DNA of 64,000 nucleotides from Congeria kusceri. Its lineage: Eukaryota; Mollusca; Bivalvia; Myida; Dreissenidae. The stretch lies in contig CM051024.1 in assembly GCA_027627225.1 (NCBI GenBank), forward strand, positions 44,705,347 through 44,769,346, in the 5' to 3' direction. Below are positions 1 to 12,900 of the stretch, one piece after another; within the stretch, counting starts at the first letter, position 1, and every line of letters begins with the position of its first letter. Below the pieces are notes generated by a model, which had not been told where the DNA came from, ran no database searches, and saw nothing but the letters and a program-made list of their open reading frames with translations. Position numbers and translations under genes: made by a program.

Positions 1-1255
1 TCCGGGGTGGTAAATGTCCAGGTGGCATATTAACGGAAGGGCATGTGTCCGGGGTGGTAAATGTCCAGGTGGCATATAAACGGAAGGGCATGTGTCCGGG
101 GAGGTAAATGTCCAGGTGGCATATTAACGGAAGTGCACGTGTCCGGGGTGGTAAATGTAGAGGTGGCATATTAACGGAAGGCACGTGTCCGGGGAGGTAA
201 ATGTCCAGGTGGCATATTAACGGAAGGGCATGTGTCCGGGGTGGTAAATGTCCAGGAGGGATATAAACGGAAAGGCATGTGTCCGGGGTGGTAAATGTCC
301 AGGTGGCATATTAACGGAAGGGCATGTGTCCAGGGTGGTAAATGTTCAGGTGGCATATTAACGGAAGGGCACGTGTCCGGGGTGGTAAATGCCCAGGTGG
401 CATATTAACGGAAGGGCATGTGTCCGGGGTGGTAAATGTCCAGGTGGCATATTAACGGAAGGGCACGTGTCCGGGGTGGCTACAGTCCAGGTGGCATATT
501 AACGGAAGGGCATGTGTCCGGGGTCGTAAATGTCCAGGTGGCATATTAACGGTAGGGCATGTGTCCGGAGTGGTAAATGTCCAGGTGGCATATTAACGGA
601 AGGCACGTGTCCGGGGTGGTAAATGTCCATGTGGCATATTAACGGAAGGGCACGTGTCCGGGGTGGTAAATGTCCAGGTGGCATATTAACGGAAGGGCAT
701 GTGTCCGGGGTGGTAAATGTCCAGGTGGCATATAAACGGAAGGGCATGTGTCCGGGGAGGTAAATGTCCAGGTGGCATATTAACGGAAGTGCACGTGTCC
801 GGGGTGGTAAATGTAGAGGTGGCATATTAACGGAAGGCACGTGTCCGGGGAGGTAAATGTCCAGGTGGCATATTAACGGAAGGGCATGTGTCCGGGGTGG
901 TAAATGTCCAGGAGGGATATAAACGGAAAGGCATGTGTCCGGGGTGGTAAATGTCCAGGTGGCATATTAACGGAAGGGCATGTGTCCAGGGTGGTAAATG
1001 TTCAGGTGGCATATTAACGGAAGGGCACGTGTCCGGGGTGGTAAATGCCCAGGTGGCATATTAACGGAAGGGCATGTGTCCGGGGTGGTAAATGTCCAGG
1101 TGGCATATTAACGGAAGGGCACGTGTCCGGGGTGGCTACAGTCCAGGTGGCATATTAACGGAAGGGCATGTGTCCGGGGTCGTAAATGTCCAGGTGGCAT
1201 ATTAACGGTAGGGCATGTGTCCGGAGTGGTAAATGTCCAGGTGGCATATTAACGG
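1..1255. repeat. 656-bp higher-order duplication in the 47-bp array
   Basis: Variant units recur in the same order at an offset of 656 bp. For example, the GTAGAGGTGGCAT variant near 148 returns near 804, and the GGTGGCTACAGTCC variant near 474 returns near 1130. This equals 14 basic units and indicates a recent block duplication by unequal exchange. Confidence 0.85.
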
Positions 1256-2806
1256 AAGCACATGTGTCCGGGGTGGTAAATATCCAGGTGGCATATTAAC
1301 GGAAAGGCAGGTGTCCGGGGTGGTATATGTCCAGGTGGCATATTAACGGAAGGGCATGTGTCCGATTTGGTAAATGTCCAGGTGGGCATATTAACCGAAG
1401 CGCATGTGTCCGGAGTGGTAAATGTCCAGGTGGCATATTAACGGAAGCGCATGTGTCCAGGATGATAAATGTCCAGGTGGCATATTAACGGAAGGGCATG
1501 TGTGCTGGTTGGTTAATGTCCAGGTGGCATATTAGCGGAAGGGCATGTGTCCCGGGTGGTTAATGTCCAGGTGGCATATTAACGGAAGGGCATGTGTCCG
1601 GGGTGGTAAATGTCCAGGTGGGCATATTAACGGAAGCGCATGTGTCCGGAGTGGTAAATGTCCAGGTGGCATAATAACGGAAGCGCATGTGTCCAGGATG
1701 GTAAATGTCCAGGTGACATATTAACGGAAGGGCATGTGTCCGGCGTGTTAAATGTCCAGGTGGGCATATTAAAGGAAGCGCATGTGTCCGGAGTGGTTAA
1801 TGTCCAGGTGGCATATTAACGGAAGCGCATATGTCCGGAGTGGTAAATGTCCAGGTGGTCATATTAACGGAAGCGCACGTGTCCTGTGTGGTAAATGTCC
1901 AGGTGGCATATTGACGGAAGGGCATGTGTCCGGGGTGGTAAATGTCCAGGTGGCATATTAACGGAAGCGCATGTGTCCGGGGTGGTATATGTCCAGTAGG
2001 CATATTAACGGAAGGGCATGTGTCAGAAGTGGTAAATGTCCAGGTGGCATATTAACGGAAGCACATGTGTCCGGGGTGGTAAATATCCAGGTGGCATATT
2101 AACGGAAAGGCAGGTGTCCGGGGTGGTATATGTCCAGGTGGCATATTAACGGAAGGGCATGTGTCCGGTTTGGTAAATGTCCAGGTGGGCATATTAACCG
2201 AAGCGCATGTGTCCGGAGTGGTAAATGTCCAGGTGGCATATTAACGGAAGCGCATGTGTCCAGGATGATAAATGTCCAGGTGGCATATTAACGGAAGGGC
2301 ATGTGTCCTGGTTGGTTAATGTCCAGGTGGCATATTAGCGGAAGGGCATGTGTCCCGGGTGGTTAATGTCCAGGTGGCATATTAACGGAAGGGCATGTGT
2401 CCGGGGTGGTAAATGTCCAGGTGGGCATATTAACGGAAGCGCATGTGTCCGGAGTGGTAAATGTCCAGGTGGCATAATAACGGAAGCGCATGTGTCCAGG
2501 ATGGTAAATGTCCAGGTGACATATTAACGGAAGGGCATGTGTCCGGCGTGTTAAATGTCCAGGTGGGCATATTAAAGGAAGCGCATGTGTCCGGAGTGGT
2601 TAATGTCCAGGTGGCATATTAACGGAAGCGCATATGTCCGGAGTGGTAAATGTCCAGGTGGTCATATTAACGGAAGCGCACGTGTCCTGTGTGGTAAATG
2701 TCCAGGTGGCATATTGACGAAAGGGCATGTGTCCGGGGTGGTAAATGTCCAGGTGGCATATTAACGGAAGCGCATGTGTCCGGGGTGGTATATGTCCATA
2801 AGGCAT
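1251..2806. repeat. About 803-bp higher-order duplication in the 47-bp array
   Basis: The block from about 1251 to 2050 is repeated from about 2053 to 2806, with rare variants kept in order (GGAAAGGCAGGTGTCC, GTCCAGGATGATAAATG and GGTGGTCATATTAACGG each occur in both). The offset is about 803 bp, or 17 units. The copies differ at only a few bases, so this event is also recent. Confidence 0.85.
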
Positions 2807-5239
2807 ATTAACGGAAGGGCACGTGTCAGAAGTGGTAAATGTCCAGGTGGCAAATTAACGGAAGGGCATGTGTCCGGGGTGGTAAATGTCCAGGTGGATT
2901 ATTAACAGAAGCGCATGTGTCCAGGATGGTAAATATCCAGGTGGCATATTAACGGAAGTGCATGTGTTCGGGGTGGTAAATGTCCAGGTGGCATATTAAC
3001 GGAAGGGCATGTGTCTGGAGTGGTAAATGTCCAGGTGGCATATTAACGGAAGGGCATGTGTCCGGGGTGGTAAATGTCCAGGTGGCATATTAACGGAAGG
3101 GCATGTGTCCGGAGTGGTAAATGTCCAGGTGGCATATTAACGGAAGGGCATGTGTCCGGGGTGGTAAATAACCAGGTGGGCATATTAACGGAAGCCAATG
3201 TGTCCGGATTGGTAAATGTCCAGGTGAGCATATTAACGGAAGCGCATGAGTCCGGAGTGGCAAATGTCCCGGTGGGCATATTAACGGAAGGGCACGTGTC
3301 CGGAGTTGTAAATGTCCAGGTGGCATATTAAAGGAAGCGCATGTGTCCAGGATGGTAAATGTCCAGGTGGGCATATTAACGGAAGGGCATGTATCCGGGG
3401 TGGTAAATGTCCAGGTGGCATATTAACGGAAGCGCATGTGTCCGGGGTGGTAAATGTCCAGGTGGAATATTAACGGAAGGGCATGTGTCCGGGTTGGTAA
3501 ATGTGCAGATGGCATATTAACGGAAGGGCATGTGTCCGGTGTGGTAAATGTCCAGGTGGGCTTACTAACGGAAGCGCATGTGTCCCGAGTGATAAATGTC
3601 CGGTTGGCATATTAACGGAAGGGCATGTGTCCGGAGTAGTAAATGTCCAGGTGGCATATTAACGGAAGGGCATGTGTCCGGGGTGGTAAATGTCCAGGTG
3701 GCATATTAACGGAAGGGCATGTGTCCGGGGCGGTAAATGTCCAGGTGGCATATTAACGGAATGGCATGTGTCCGGGGTGGTAAATGTCCAGGTGGGCATT
3801 TTAACGGAAGCGCATGTGTCCGGAGTGGTAAATGTCCAGGTGGGCATATTAACGGAAGCGCATGTGTCCGGAGTGGTAAATGTCCAGGTGGGCATATTAA
3901 CGGAAGCGCATGTGTCCGTTGTGGTAAATGTCCAGGTGGCATATTAACGGAAGGGCACGTGTCCGGGGTGGTAAATGTGGAGGTGGGCATATTAACGGAA
4001 GGGCACGTGTCCTGAGTGGTAAATGTCCAGGTGGCATATTAACGGAAGCTCATGTGTCCAGGATGGTAAATTTCCAGGTGGCATATTAACGGAAGCGCAT
4101 GTGTTCGGGGTGGTAAATGTCCAGGTGGCATATTAACGGAAGGGCATGTGTCTGGGGTGGTAAATGTCCAGGTGGGCATATTAATGGAAGCGCATGTGTC
4201 CGGAGTGGTAAATGTCCAGGTGGCATATTAACGGAAGCGCATGTGTCCAGGATGCTAAATGTCCAGGTGGCATATTAACGGAAGGGCATGTGTCCGGGCT
4301 GGTAAATGTCCAGGTGGGCATATTAACGGAAGCGCATGTGTCCGGAGTGGTTAATGTCCAGGTGGACATATTAACGGAAGCGCATGTGTCCGGAGTGGTA
4401 AATGTCCAGGTGGGCATTTGAACGGAAGCGCATGTGTCCGGGTTGGTAAATGTCCAGGTGGCATATTAACGGACTGGCATGTATCCGGGGTGGTAAATGT
4501 CCAGGTGGCATATTAACGGAAGGGCACGTGTCCGGGGCGGTAAATGTCCAGGTGGCATATTAACGGAAGGGCATGTGTCCGGGGTGGTAAATGTCCAGGT
4601 GGCATATTAACGGAAGCGCATGTGTCCGGGGTGGTAAATGTCCAGTAGGCATATTAACTGAAGGGCATGTGTCTGGGGTGGTAAATGTCCAGGTGGTATA
4701 TTAACGGAAGGGCACGTGTCCGGGGTGGTAGATGTCCAGGTGGCATATTAACGGAAGGGCATGTGTCCGGGGTGGTTAATGTCCAGTTGGCATATTAACG
4801 GAAGGGCATGTGTCCAGGGTGGTAAATGTCCAGGTGGCATATTAACGGAAGGGCATGTGTCCGGGGTGGTAAATGTCCAGGTGGCATATTAACGGACGCG
4901 CATGTGTCCGGGGTGGTAAATGTCCAGTAGGCATATTAACGGAAGGGCATGTGTCTGGGGTGGTAAATGTCCAGGTGGCATATTAACGGAAGGGCACGTG
5001 TCCGGGTTGGTAAATGTCCAGGTGGGCATATTAACGGAAGGGCATGTGTCCGGGGTGGTAAATGTCCAGGTGGCATATAAACGGTAGGGCATGTGTCCGG
5101 GGTGGTAAATGTCCAGGTGGCATATTAACGGAAGCGCATGTGTCCGGGGTGGTAAATGTCCAGGAGGGCATTTTTCCCGCCTTACAAAATATAATCTGGA
5201 GGGCATGTGTTCGGGAGGGCATGTGTCCGTATACCGTTG

Positions 5240-7505
5240 CAAGATGACCTCAACTAAATATTGTATAACTTTAATATATGTCATAATTGTCAGATTTTTC
5301 TTATAAATTTCCTTTTTTCGTTTACAAACATAATTTTGTTACATATGTACTTATATACTGAGACAAATATCATGAAAGTAAGTAAATTCACAGACGCCAA
5401 GTAATACTCATTATTGTCCAGACTGACCAAAATATCCAACTTAAATTTTGTGAAAAAGAAAAACAAGTATCTATATGTTTCAACATGAAATTATATTAAT
5501 AGAAATACAAAATGTAACTTACAGTCAATAATTGTTAATAGATGTGTTTATATGTAGATACTCATTATTAGTTTGCCATGTAAACATAATTGAGCAATAT
5601 CTTTTTCCCCAGTATTGCCCACTATTGCCCAATAAAACCCAGTTTTTCCCAGTATTACCCATCCGGGCCGGTCAATACTATAAAACCCGGGTTTAATGGT
5701 AACCCTGGTATTTTGGTGTGATGCATTATATTGTACTGAATAACACGTTTTTAGATGTACTTTTGTATTTTTCCATTGCAGCTTTATCAAATCTCGAACG
5801 ATAATTTACCCTTACAATCCAAAGTTAACGCTGATTAATGGATGCCCTCAGTTGACGAATGTCTGCCCTTTTAGCCAGCACCAAGCCGTTTTTTTTTATC
5901 CTGGATATAATACAAGACATTGCATCATATAGGTCAATTTTCAGATCATCGTCATGCAATTTCATGAAGAGGCCGTAATGTTAAGCTCTGTTCACTCTGT
6001 CAGTCTGAATATACTTTCTTATTCAATATTTAAGTATTGACAACATAAAATACTGGCAAAACGTTGGATCTTTCGAACAGTTGAGAAAAGCATAAAACAT
6101 GCTCCACAATACGTTGTAAACCTGTAATCATAACAATCTTTGAAGTCGAGTAGACAACCCGTCTAAATCGTTATCGTGTGTCGTTATATCATTAAACCGT
6201 CATTATCTGCCGTTCACTTATAACTTAATTAACATTTTAAATGCATTCAAGTGAGCTTGCACTTACGTCAACTAGGTCACGGACGTGATGACCTCATCCA
6301 AAATGGCCGCCCTTGCTCAAGTTCGGCCTGCTCAAGAAAGGCTCATAGCGTGCCATATTTACTACTTAAAGCTGATAATGTTCAAATTAAATCGATATAT
6401 ATTTAATGTTGATTACCCAATCGGATAGATAATTATTAACAGTTAATATACATACTCTATAAAAAACTGACAGACAGGTGTCACTGAGTATAGACAAATT
6501 ATACCCTTTGATTGATAAGGCTGTATCAGTTTATAAATAACGTTTTTAGCATCCAGTTTTGCATATTTACACTTATGTAACCGTATTAAAACATCACTAT
6601 AAAATTATGGATGAGAAATTCCATTAGCTAATTAAGATTTTAAGAAAATATTATATCTAGAAACCAAACTAAAGTATTTTTAAAAACGTAGTAAACTTTT
6701 TGCGTAGTTCATGAAACAAAAATAATTGTTTAATAATTTCTTAGTAAGAGAAAGGTTACGTTTGTTGTAATCATTTACTCATGAACAGGCTCTTTCATAA
6801 CGAACTAACTGGGAAATATAAATTTCATACGAAGGACTCTTAGGAATATTGCCATCTAAGTACGGGAAATTTAAAACATCAAAATTGAAATCATCACGCT
6901 TGTCATACAGACTAGTTTGCACTTTGATGTTACTAATAGGTAGACGTTAATATAGAAATGCAGCATCAGTACTCGAAGAACACGATTACTTTATTGTATG
7001 TTCTTTGGGGTATATTTTTTTGGATATATTTTTCAAAATAAGGGTTATTTATGTTTAACACTTCATCAATATATCTACTAGTTTTGTTTAAGCATTGAAT
7101 TAAACTTAACTGTCTTTCTTTAGACAAACTAAGTATAAAATCCCAGAATAAAAATAAATATGCTATAAGTTGTGCACAATTACTGCCCATTGGAACCCCT
7201 ATAATTTGCTTAAATATTTTACCATTTAATTTAACAAATAAATTGCCTAAAAGAAAATTGAGAGCAGATCATAAATCTAGACAAGTCCAAATAATATATT
7301 TATCAAATACTTAATTAGTGAAGACTGCTGTTTTGTTATTTACAGCTAAGTAGGAACATTTTTCTCTAGAAATGTCAACAAACATAACATTGATCTATAT
7401 CACTGTATGGTATACGTATTCCATTTAATATACATATTCTTAGCATTAAATGTGAACTTTGTAGCAAATAATTGAAAGTATTAATTGTATTACAACAATA
7501 ACTGT
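5240..7505. other. Non-coding stretch, no gene recognised
   Basis: AT-rich sequence with no convincing exon, repeat array or RNA gene. A pyrimidine-rich patch with CCCAGTATTGCCC-type repeats lies at 5600-5720. A possible promoter-like patch lies at about 6260-6320 and is listed separately. Confidence 0.6.
6258..6345 (+). promoter_or_regulatory. Possible CRE/YY1-type promoter patch
   Basis: A GC-richer patch in AT-rich surroundings contains a CRE-like TTACGTCA, an ACGTGATGACCTCA segment, and AAAATGGCCGCC, which resembles both a YY1 site and a Kozak start. An open frame from the ATG at 6303 starts MAALAQVRPAQERL and runs 41 codons to a stop, with no good splice donor. It could be the promoter or first exon of a plus-strand gene, but no downstream exon was found. 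Confidence 0.2.
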
Positions 7506-7908
7506 AAACACATTTGTACGTATATCATACTGTCGTTATCCAGACATTTAACTTACATACATTTGTACGTATATTATACTGTCGTTATCCAGACATTTAA
7601 CTTACATACATTTGTACGTATATTATACTGTCGTTATCCAGACATTTAACTTACATACATTTGTACGTATATTATACTGTCGTTATCCAGACATTTAACT
7701 TACATACATTTGTACGTATATTATACTGTCGTTATCCAGACATTTAACTTACATACATTTGTACGTATATTATACTGTCGTTATCCAGACATTTAACTTA
7801 CATACATTTGTACGTATATTATACTGTCGTTATCCAGACATTTAACTTACATACATTTGTACGTATATTATACTGTCGTTATCCAGACATTTAACTTACA
7901 TACATTTA
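7506..7908. repeat. 49-bp tandem repeat, about 8 copies
   Basis: About eight near-identical 49-bp units, with the core TTTGTACGTATATTATACTG followed by TCGTTATCCAGACATTTAAC. The first copy has one variant base (ATATCATAC). Such low divergence implies recent expansion. Each unit contains the self-complementary GTAC and ACGT steps but no longer palindrome. Confidence 0.96.
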
Positions 7909-8208
7909 ATACCCAGGTGTTGCTATTCATCAATCTCATGGACCAAAATTCTAACAACAAATCCATCCATTCTCTCGCCGCTCAACTCCACTTTGAAACT
8001 GTATGTACATTGCGATAAGTGTATGTATAAAACAATATAGCTTTATACTAATGACAATATATATAAAGTTATCGCACATTAATTAAAAAGTGTTTAGAAT
8101 CAATGCGGATTGTATCATGTTTACATCGCAGTAGTACCTTTTTCCCCTGATCGCCAGTTCAATTTTAAATGTAAAAGGTACTATCTCGTGTTTGATAAAA
8201 AATTGTTA

Positions 8209-9952
8209 AACAAGAGGACCATGATGGTCCAAAGTGCTCACCTGAGTCTGAGAACAATGGCATCATTAGGGATGCAACAGGTACCCGTAAATACCTGCAT
8301 TATCTGTACTTTTAAAACCCATTTCGCATGACATTAACATATAGGGGCGATACAAAAAACATGGGAATATTTCTATAAAAATACGTATAGAGCTTATGAT
8401 TGGATACTACCATCTTTTTTCACATAACGGTATATGTTTGACTTAAAATAATACATTATTTATTAACACCAGTACACAGACTGATTTGATGTCAGTTCAA
8501 CTTTGCATATCGGTGATTGACATATTTTTCTGAATTGTTGTTTTCAAAAATGTTTTAAATGTGTTTGCAACGAAGTCCATAAGCAATGATAAACCTTTAC
8601 GGGTTCGAAACTGGTACATACAGTGACACTCTACAGTTACAATACTCTATGAAAACGTCCTAAATATCACAATAATGACACCATATAAATGTATCAAACC
8701 AAGTAGATTATTTTGGCTGTGTGGACCCGTCTAGCTCAGTTGGCAGAGCGCTATACTCTCAACCAAGGGTTCTTGAGTTCGAGCCCCAGCGCGGCCACAT
8801 AACTTGTGTGGGGATTGGTCGTGAAATAATTTATACGGCCATTCTCCTCCTACCTCTGATTCAAGTAGGGTAGTTGTCATTTACTGGCATACGTATGTGC
8901 ACTTGGTGCTGGTAAACCACTTACATCGGCTTAGTTTGCCCAGAAAAAGTGTGAATAGGTCAACTGACCGCCATTATATCACTGAATGACTGGTAAATAA
9001 GGCGAAAAATCCAAACAAACACACTTTCCAAATGTACTCTTAGGAGAAGGATATTTCTAGGTTTCATAGGAATACTTATTGTTAACATTAACAACCATAC
9101 AAGTTACAACTATCAATATTGTCAGATTAAATTATAAATAACTATAAAACATTATAGTTGTTTTGCGTAAAAACTTACTAATACTTTTGAGTCAATGACA
9201 CCCACAGAGACAAACTTTCCAAATGTACTCTATGGAAACGGGAAATTTCTATGTTATATAGGAATACTTATTGTTAACATTAAGAACCATACACCTATCA
9301 ACTTTTGTCAGATTAAATTATAAATAACTATACAACCATTTAGTTGATTTGTGTATAAACTTGCTAATAATCACACCAATTTTGAGTTAAAACAGTGTAG
9401 AAGTATTTTTAAATTAAGGAGAACTAATAAATCGACATCAAAAATCATGCAAGATAATTACTTGAGTTTCCGAAATTCCAATTCATATTTCTAAGTCAAT
9501 CCAAAAGTTACATGATTAAATGATACTGAATAAGTTAGTAACTAAACAATCCAAAAACTACAGAAAAAATTAACGGTTTCAGGCACTAGATCACATGATA
9601 TTAATCCTATATTCTAATTGCTTGTTTACAACATGAAATTTAGCTATTTATTGTTGTTTACATCTTTTTCCTGACTGGATGCCAAGACAGACAGTGGAAA
9701 AATTTACTGCTGTACACACAACCAAAATATTGGTCAGAAGCAGGCTTTACATGCTTTACTATGTGTAAACGAACTCGTCCAAGATTTTACGGTCATACAC
9801 AAACTGTGCAAGTTTGGTCAAGATTGAATAACAAAATGTAGTCTTTTCTGATAACGGTCAAAATGGCTGACGGCATTCGGACGACGGACGACGCCTGAGA
9901 GGTCCCCTACACCAATAGCTCACCGAGCACTTCGTGCTCAGGTGAGCTAAAA
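8209..9952 (+). mobile_element. Non-autonomous element with 3' hairpin end
   Basis: The left end has ACAAGAGGACCATGATGGTCC-like sequence (palindrome GGACCATGATGGTCC at 8216-8230). The right end has a GACGACGGACGACG-type stretch and then a short hairpin, GAGCAC-TTC-GTGCTC, followed by AGGTGAGCTAAAA. The same right end closes the array at 49,387, so it marks a repeat family. Inside is a direct repeat of about 180 bp (9021-9200 and 9209-9385, both with TTTCCAAATGTACTCT) and a nested SINE. No transposase is present. The class is uncertain; a terminal hairpin would suit a Helitron-like element, but I cannot prove that. Confidence 0.6.
8723..9020 (+). mobile_element. tRNA-derived SINE, plus orientation
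   Basis: The head (8723-8797) is tRNA-like, with an A box (TAGCTCAGTTGG) and a B box (GTTCGAGCCCC), so it carries an internal pol III promoter. It is followed by a non-tRNA body containing ACTTGTGTGGGGATTGGTC, GGCCATTCTCCTCC and TGCACTTGGTGCTGGTAAACC, and a tail ending in GGCGAAAAATCC. The same body occurs at 31.9-32.2 kb and in six shortened copies within the tRNA-Ala array. It is inserted inside the larger 8.2-9.95 kb element. Confidence 0.85.
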
Positions 9953-9954
9953 CC

Positions 9955-12900
9955 TAAATGCAGATACATGCAGATCTTATTTGCATAATGGATGTTTTAC
10001 AGTATGTCATACAATACCAAAGACTTTGCTTACGTGTCAGCTCTTGTAGAAGTTGTTCAGCTTCATTAAACTTGTTGGGTGTCCTTCTTTAAAGACTCTC
10101 AAACTATCGTTCGTGACTGATTTGCATTTCAACGTTATCAATACACATAAGCACGTTTTCAGAGAGGACTTCTAAAATCGATGTTGACTCGAGACTCAAC
10201 AATCCTATTTCCTCTATCTGTTGTGTTATCAATACAATCATGCTTAAAACGTGACCTCAAAATCTTTGTAATGATTATTTATCAACATAAAAAAACATGC
10301 CAGTCGAAATTTTTGTTTTAGGCGGTTATATGTAATTCAATGCCTGTTTAACATAAACTATATCAATACAAATTACATAGATGAATCAACCCATTATTTA
10401 ACATATCTTTAAAAAGTGGGCCGAGTAGGACCGGGCCATATTCTGCAGTCTTCAGAATTCTTCAGACCGAGCCGAGTTAGCATTCGGGCCGAGTGGACCC
10501 TGATTCTGCAAATATTAATTTATTCGGTCTAAATGAATAATAAAATGGTGATAATAACATCAAAATTAAAAAATATTTTACCTTTAAATATCCAATTGTA
10601 ATTGATGTAAATATATATATTTATAGTGTTACTATAATGGCTGCATTTAAACAAAATTGGTGATTGTTTACTTTTGCTTTCTCTGAAGAAAAAATATAAT
10701 CCAATTGTTTGTATTTTAATATGCATAAGTTCAGTCATTTGACTGTATTTACTGTATGAAAAAAAAACACGTGTACTTAACGTCAGCATAATTTCGTTGA
10801 TTACTCTCTTTACAAGACGATTCAATCTTTCGTTCTGATTGCTGGCCTCCGGGAAAGACAGTAGGGCTTGCTTGCCTGGTGCACCACAGTATATCAGATA
10901 ATTATATCCGGTTTTTGTCAGATTCAAGATCAGTCGTTTCCGTTGCATGATATACGAAAACCTGCACTAGATCAGCATTTGATTCTTTGTCAGTTTCACT
11001 TACCATGTTAATTTTCTATCCAACTTGAAACACAAATCTATTGGCGATTTCAAAATATATAACATTGAATGTTGCGTGAAAGTAGTATTATCTCACTTTG
11101 ACAGCGAAATCGGTTGGATAACAGCCACTAGTGTACACCGGTTAATTCAGGTTAAGGTAGTACAATTTGTAATCATTTCCTGCGTTGTGTTTCTAAGATC
11201 GGCCGATATCGTGACTGTCGGAGTTTCGTTACCCAGTTCTTTATTTGCCCGTTTTGGTTCCGATTCTTATCGAATACATGATATTTTTAATATGAGTACA
11301 TTCTTTTATATAATCACATTATTTTATACATGTTAGTATCATATATATACTGCTGACGAAATACAAAAAGATAAACATTTTGACATAATGAAAAGTTGAT
11401 AAAAATCGAAACCGAAGTCACATATTTTTCGTGGTATAACAAAAACAACTGTCAAACGAAAATTATAAATACGAGTAAAAAAAGGAATGCTTACTGAAAG
11501 ACAATCGGAGCATTATAAATAAGCGTCACCAGATCGTTCATATGATGAACCAGGGTGAATCCTGATAATAAGGAGATGAAACACATGTAAGTAAAACAAG
11601 AAAGTGAAATAAATGTATTTTTATTCTGAAATTTCTGAATATATCAATATTTGTTTATAAAATCAGAACGTAAATCATTAGAGCATAATATGATGCTTTT
11701 CATTTCAATGCTTGAACTACGACATTGTATTGCTTAAATCTACAATTAATATATTAGTATAAGTAATATTATTTACATGTATTTGTGCTTGTCCATATTT
11801 CTATATATACTTGTGCTTGTCATTGGACGAGAACGTACATTGTTTCATAAAATGGATAGTGAAACAATGCGGCGTTCTGGTTACCGATAAATATTTCGAC
11901 GGTAGCTTTACAAAACATTATAAACCTTTATTTAATTTATATCCGAGAAAACGTGTCATTTGCAAAAGATTTTGAACACCTGCACTGAATCAATGTGCAC
12001 ACACACCAGTCACGTAAGCATCATATTGAGGGATCGAATTGTACTCAATTACAAGTTTTTAGAAACGCGTAAATGTATGCTCCATAGTTTAAAAGCAATC
12101 TCGATCGTTGCTTGTAGATTTGACACCGTTTATAAAAGCGATTGATTAAATTGTCATTATTATTACGTTGTAAAATCGTTTTATTCTGTCAATTTAATAG
12201 ACAACGCAGATGTTTAATCGGTGTTTTATACTGAGTTTTTTCGCTTCTTCTGAAAGACGTGTTTATGAATTTGATTTAAACTTGGTGACAATATGTTGGT
12301 ATATATTTTAAACTAGAAGAAATAAATTTAAATCAATTTTTAATCTCCTTTTATCGTTCCTCAGAATGTTGCTCTTATTTTTTTTAACAGTGTCTACATG
12401 GACAGATTGTAATTACATTGAATATGGTATACTCTATTATAACGATTAAGTTTGACTTGCAATGCAGCGATGAAGGAATGTTTTTACATGCATCTTTATA
12501 TTGATGAATTCTGGACCAGGTGTGAGGTTTTGCAAGCATTTTAACCGGCTTAAACTAAAATCATAATGTATAGTTAAACGGGACTTTACCCTACACTCGT
12601 ATTTCACGGGGACGAATATGCCATTACCAATACAGGCTATTGATGTTTTTTCAATGTACCCGATATATCTTTAAAATGATGTGTGGTGTCGGTAGTAATT
12701 CTAAATTTAGTAAACACATTCCCTGTATCAATAATTGAAACCATGAATAATGCGTTTGTCGTTTTGCATAACGACCAATGCTACGCTTAATTATTTATTT
12801 TATTGTTTCTTCTGTGGTGATGCTGTCCGAAACGAAATCGAGAAGCATATAGTCAACACCTGGTTCAGTATTCTTTCATTAAGCACTGACCGAAATTTAT

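Larger units (their letters stand above)
1..5180. repeat. 47-bp minisatellite array, about 110 units
   Basis: Head-to-tail units of about 47 bp (some 46 or 48) run without interruption from the window edge, each with a GGTAAATGTCCAGGTGGCAT core followed by ATTAACGGAAG and GTGTCCGG. Units differ by a few substitutions. Open frames on both strands come from the repeat itself: 47 is not a multiple of 3, so the frame cycles every three units, and they are not genes. The array decays over the last unit and a half (5160-5235). It probably continues beyond the left edge. Confidence 0.97.

Noticed and set aside
1..5180. Considered a CRISPR-like array because of regular spacing.
   Set aside because: There are no unique spacers; the whole unit repeats, and the genome is clearly eukaryotic.
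171..5247. Many open frames of 60-130 codons on both strands, rich in Pro/His/Thr (minus) or Gly/Val (plus).
   Set aside because: All lie in the 47-bp minisatellite and simply repeat the unit in cycling frames; there is no independent coding sign.
5548..5790. 80-codon minus-strand frame over the CCCAGTATTGCCC patch.
   Set aside because: The patch is low-complexity and internally repeated; no domain or splice context.
8723..8797. Considered a free-standing tRNA gene.
   Set aside because: The acceptor strands do not pair well and it continues directly into the SINE body found elsewhere in the window.
9855..9950. AAAATGGCTGACGGC looked like a start codon in a YY1-type context.
   Set aside because: It belongs to the conserved right end of the non-autonomous element and is followed by its GACGACGG and hairpin tail.
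11025..11336. 103-codon plus-strand frame and an opposing minus-strand stretch with NTTQEMITNCTTL.
   Set aside because: Neither has good splice sites, a recognisable domain or partner exons; kept out for lack of support.
11520..11580. ATGATGA followed by CTGA, resembling C and D boxes of a snoRNA.
   Set aside because: The boxes are only about 15 nt apart, no terminal stem was found, and no guide match could be assigned.
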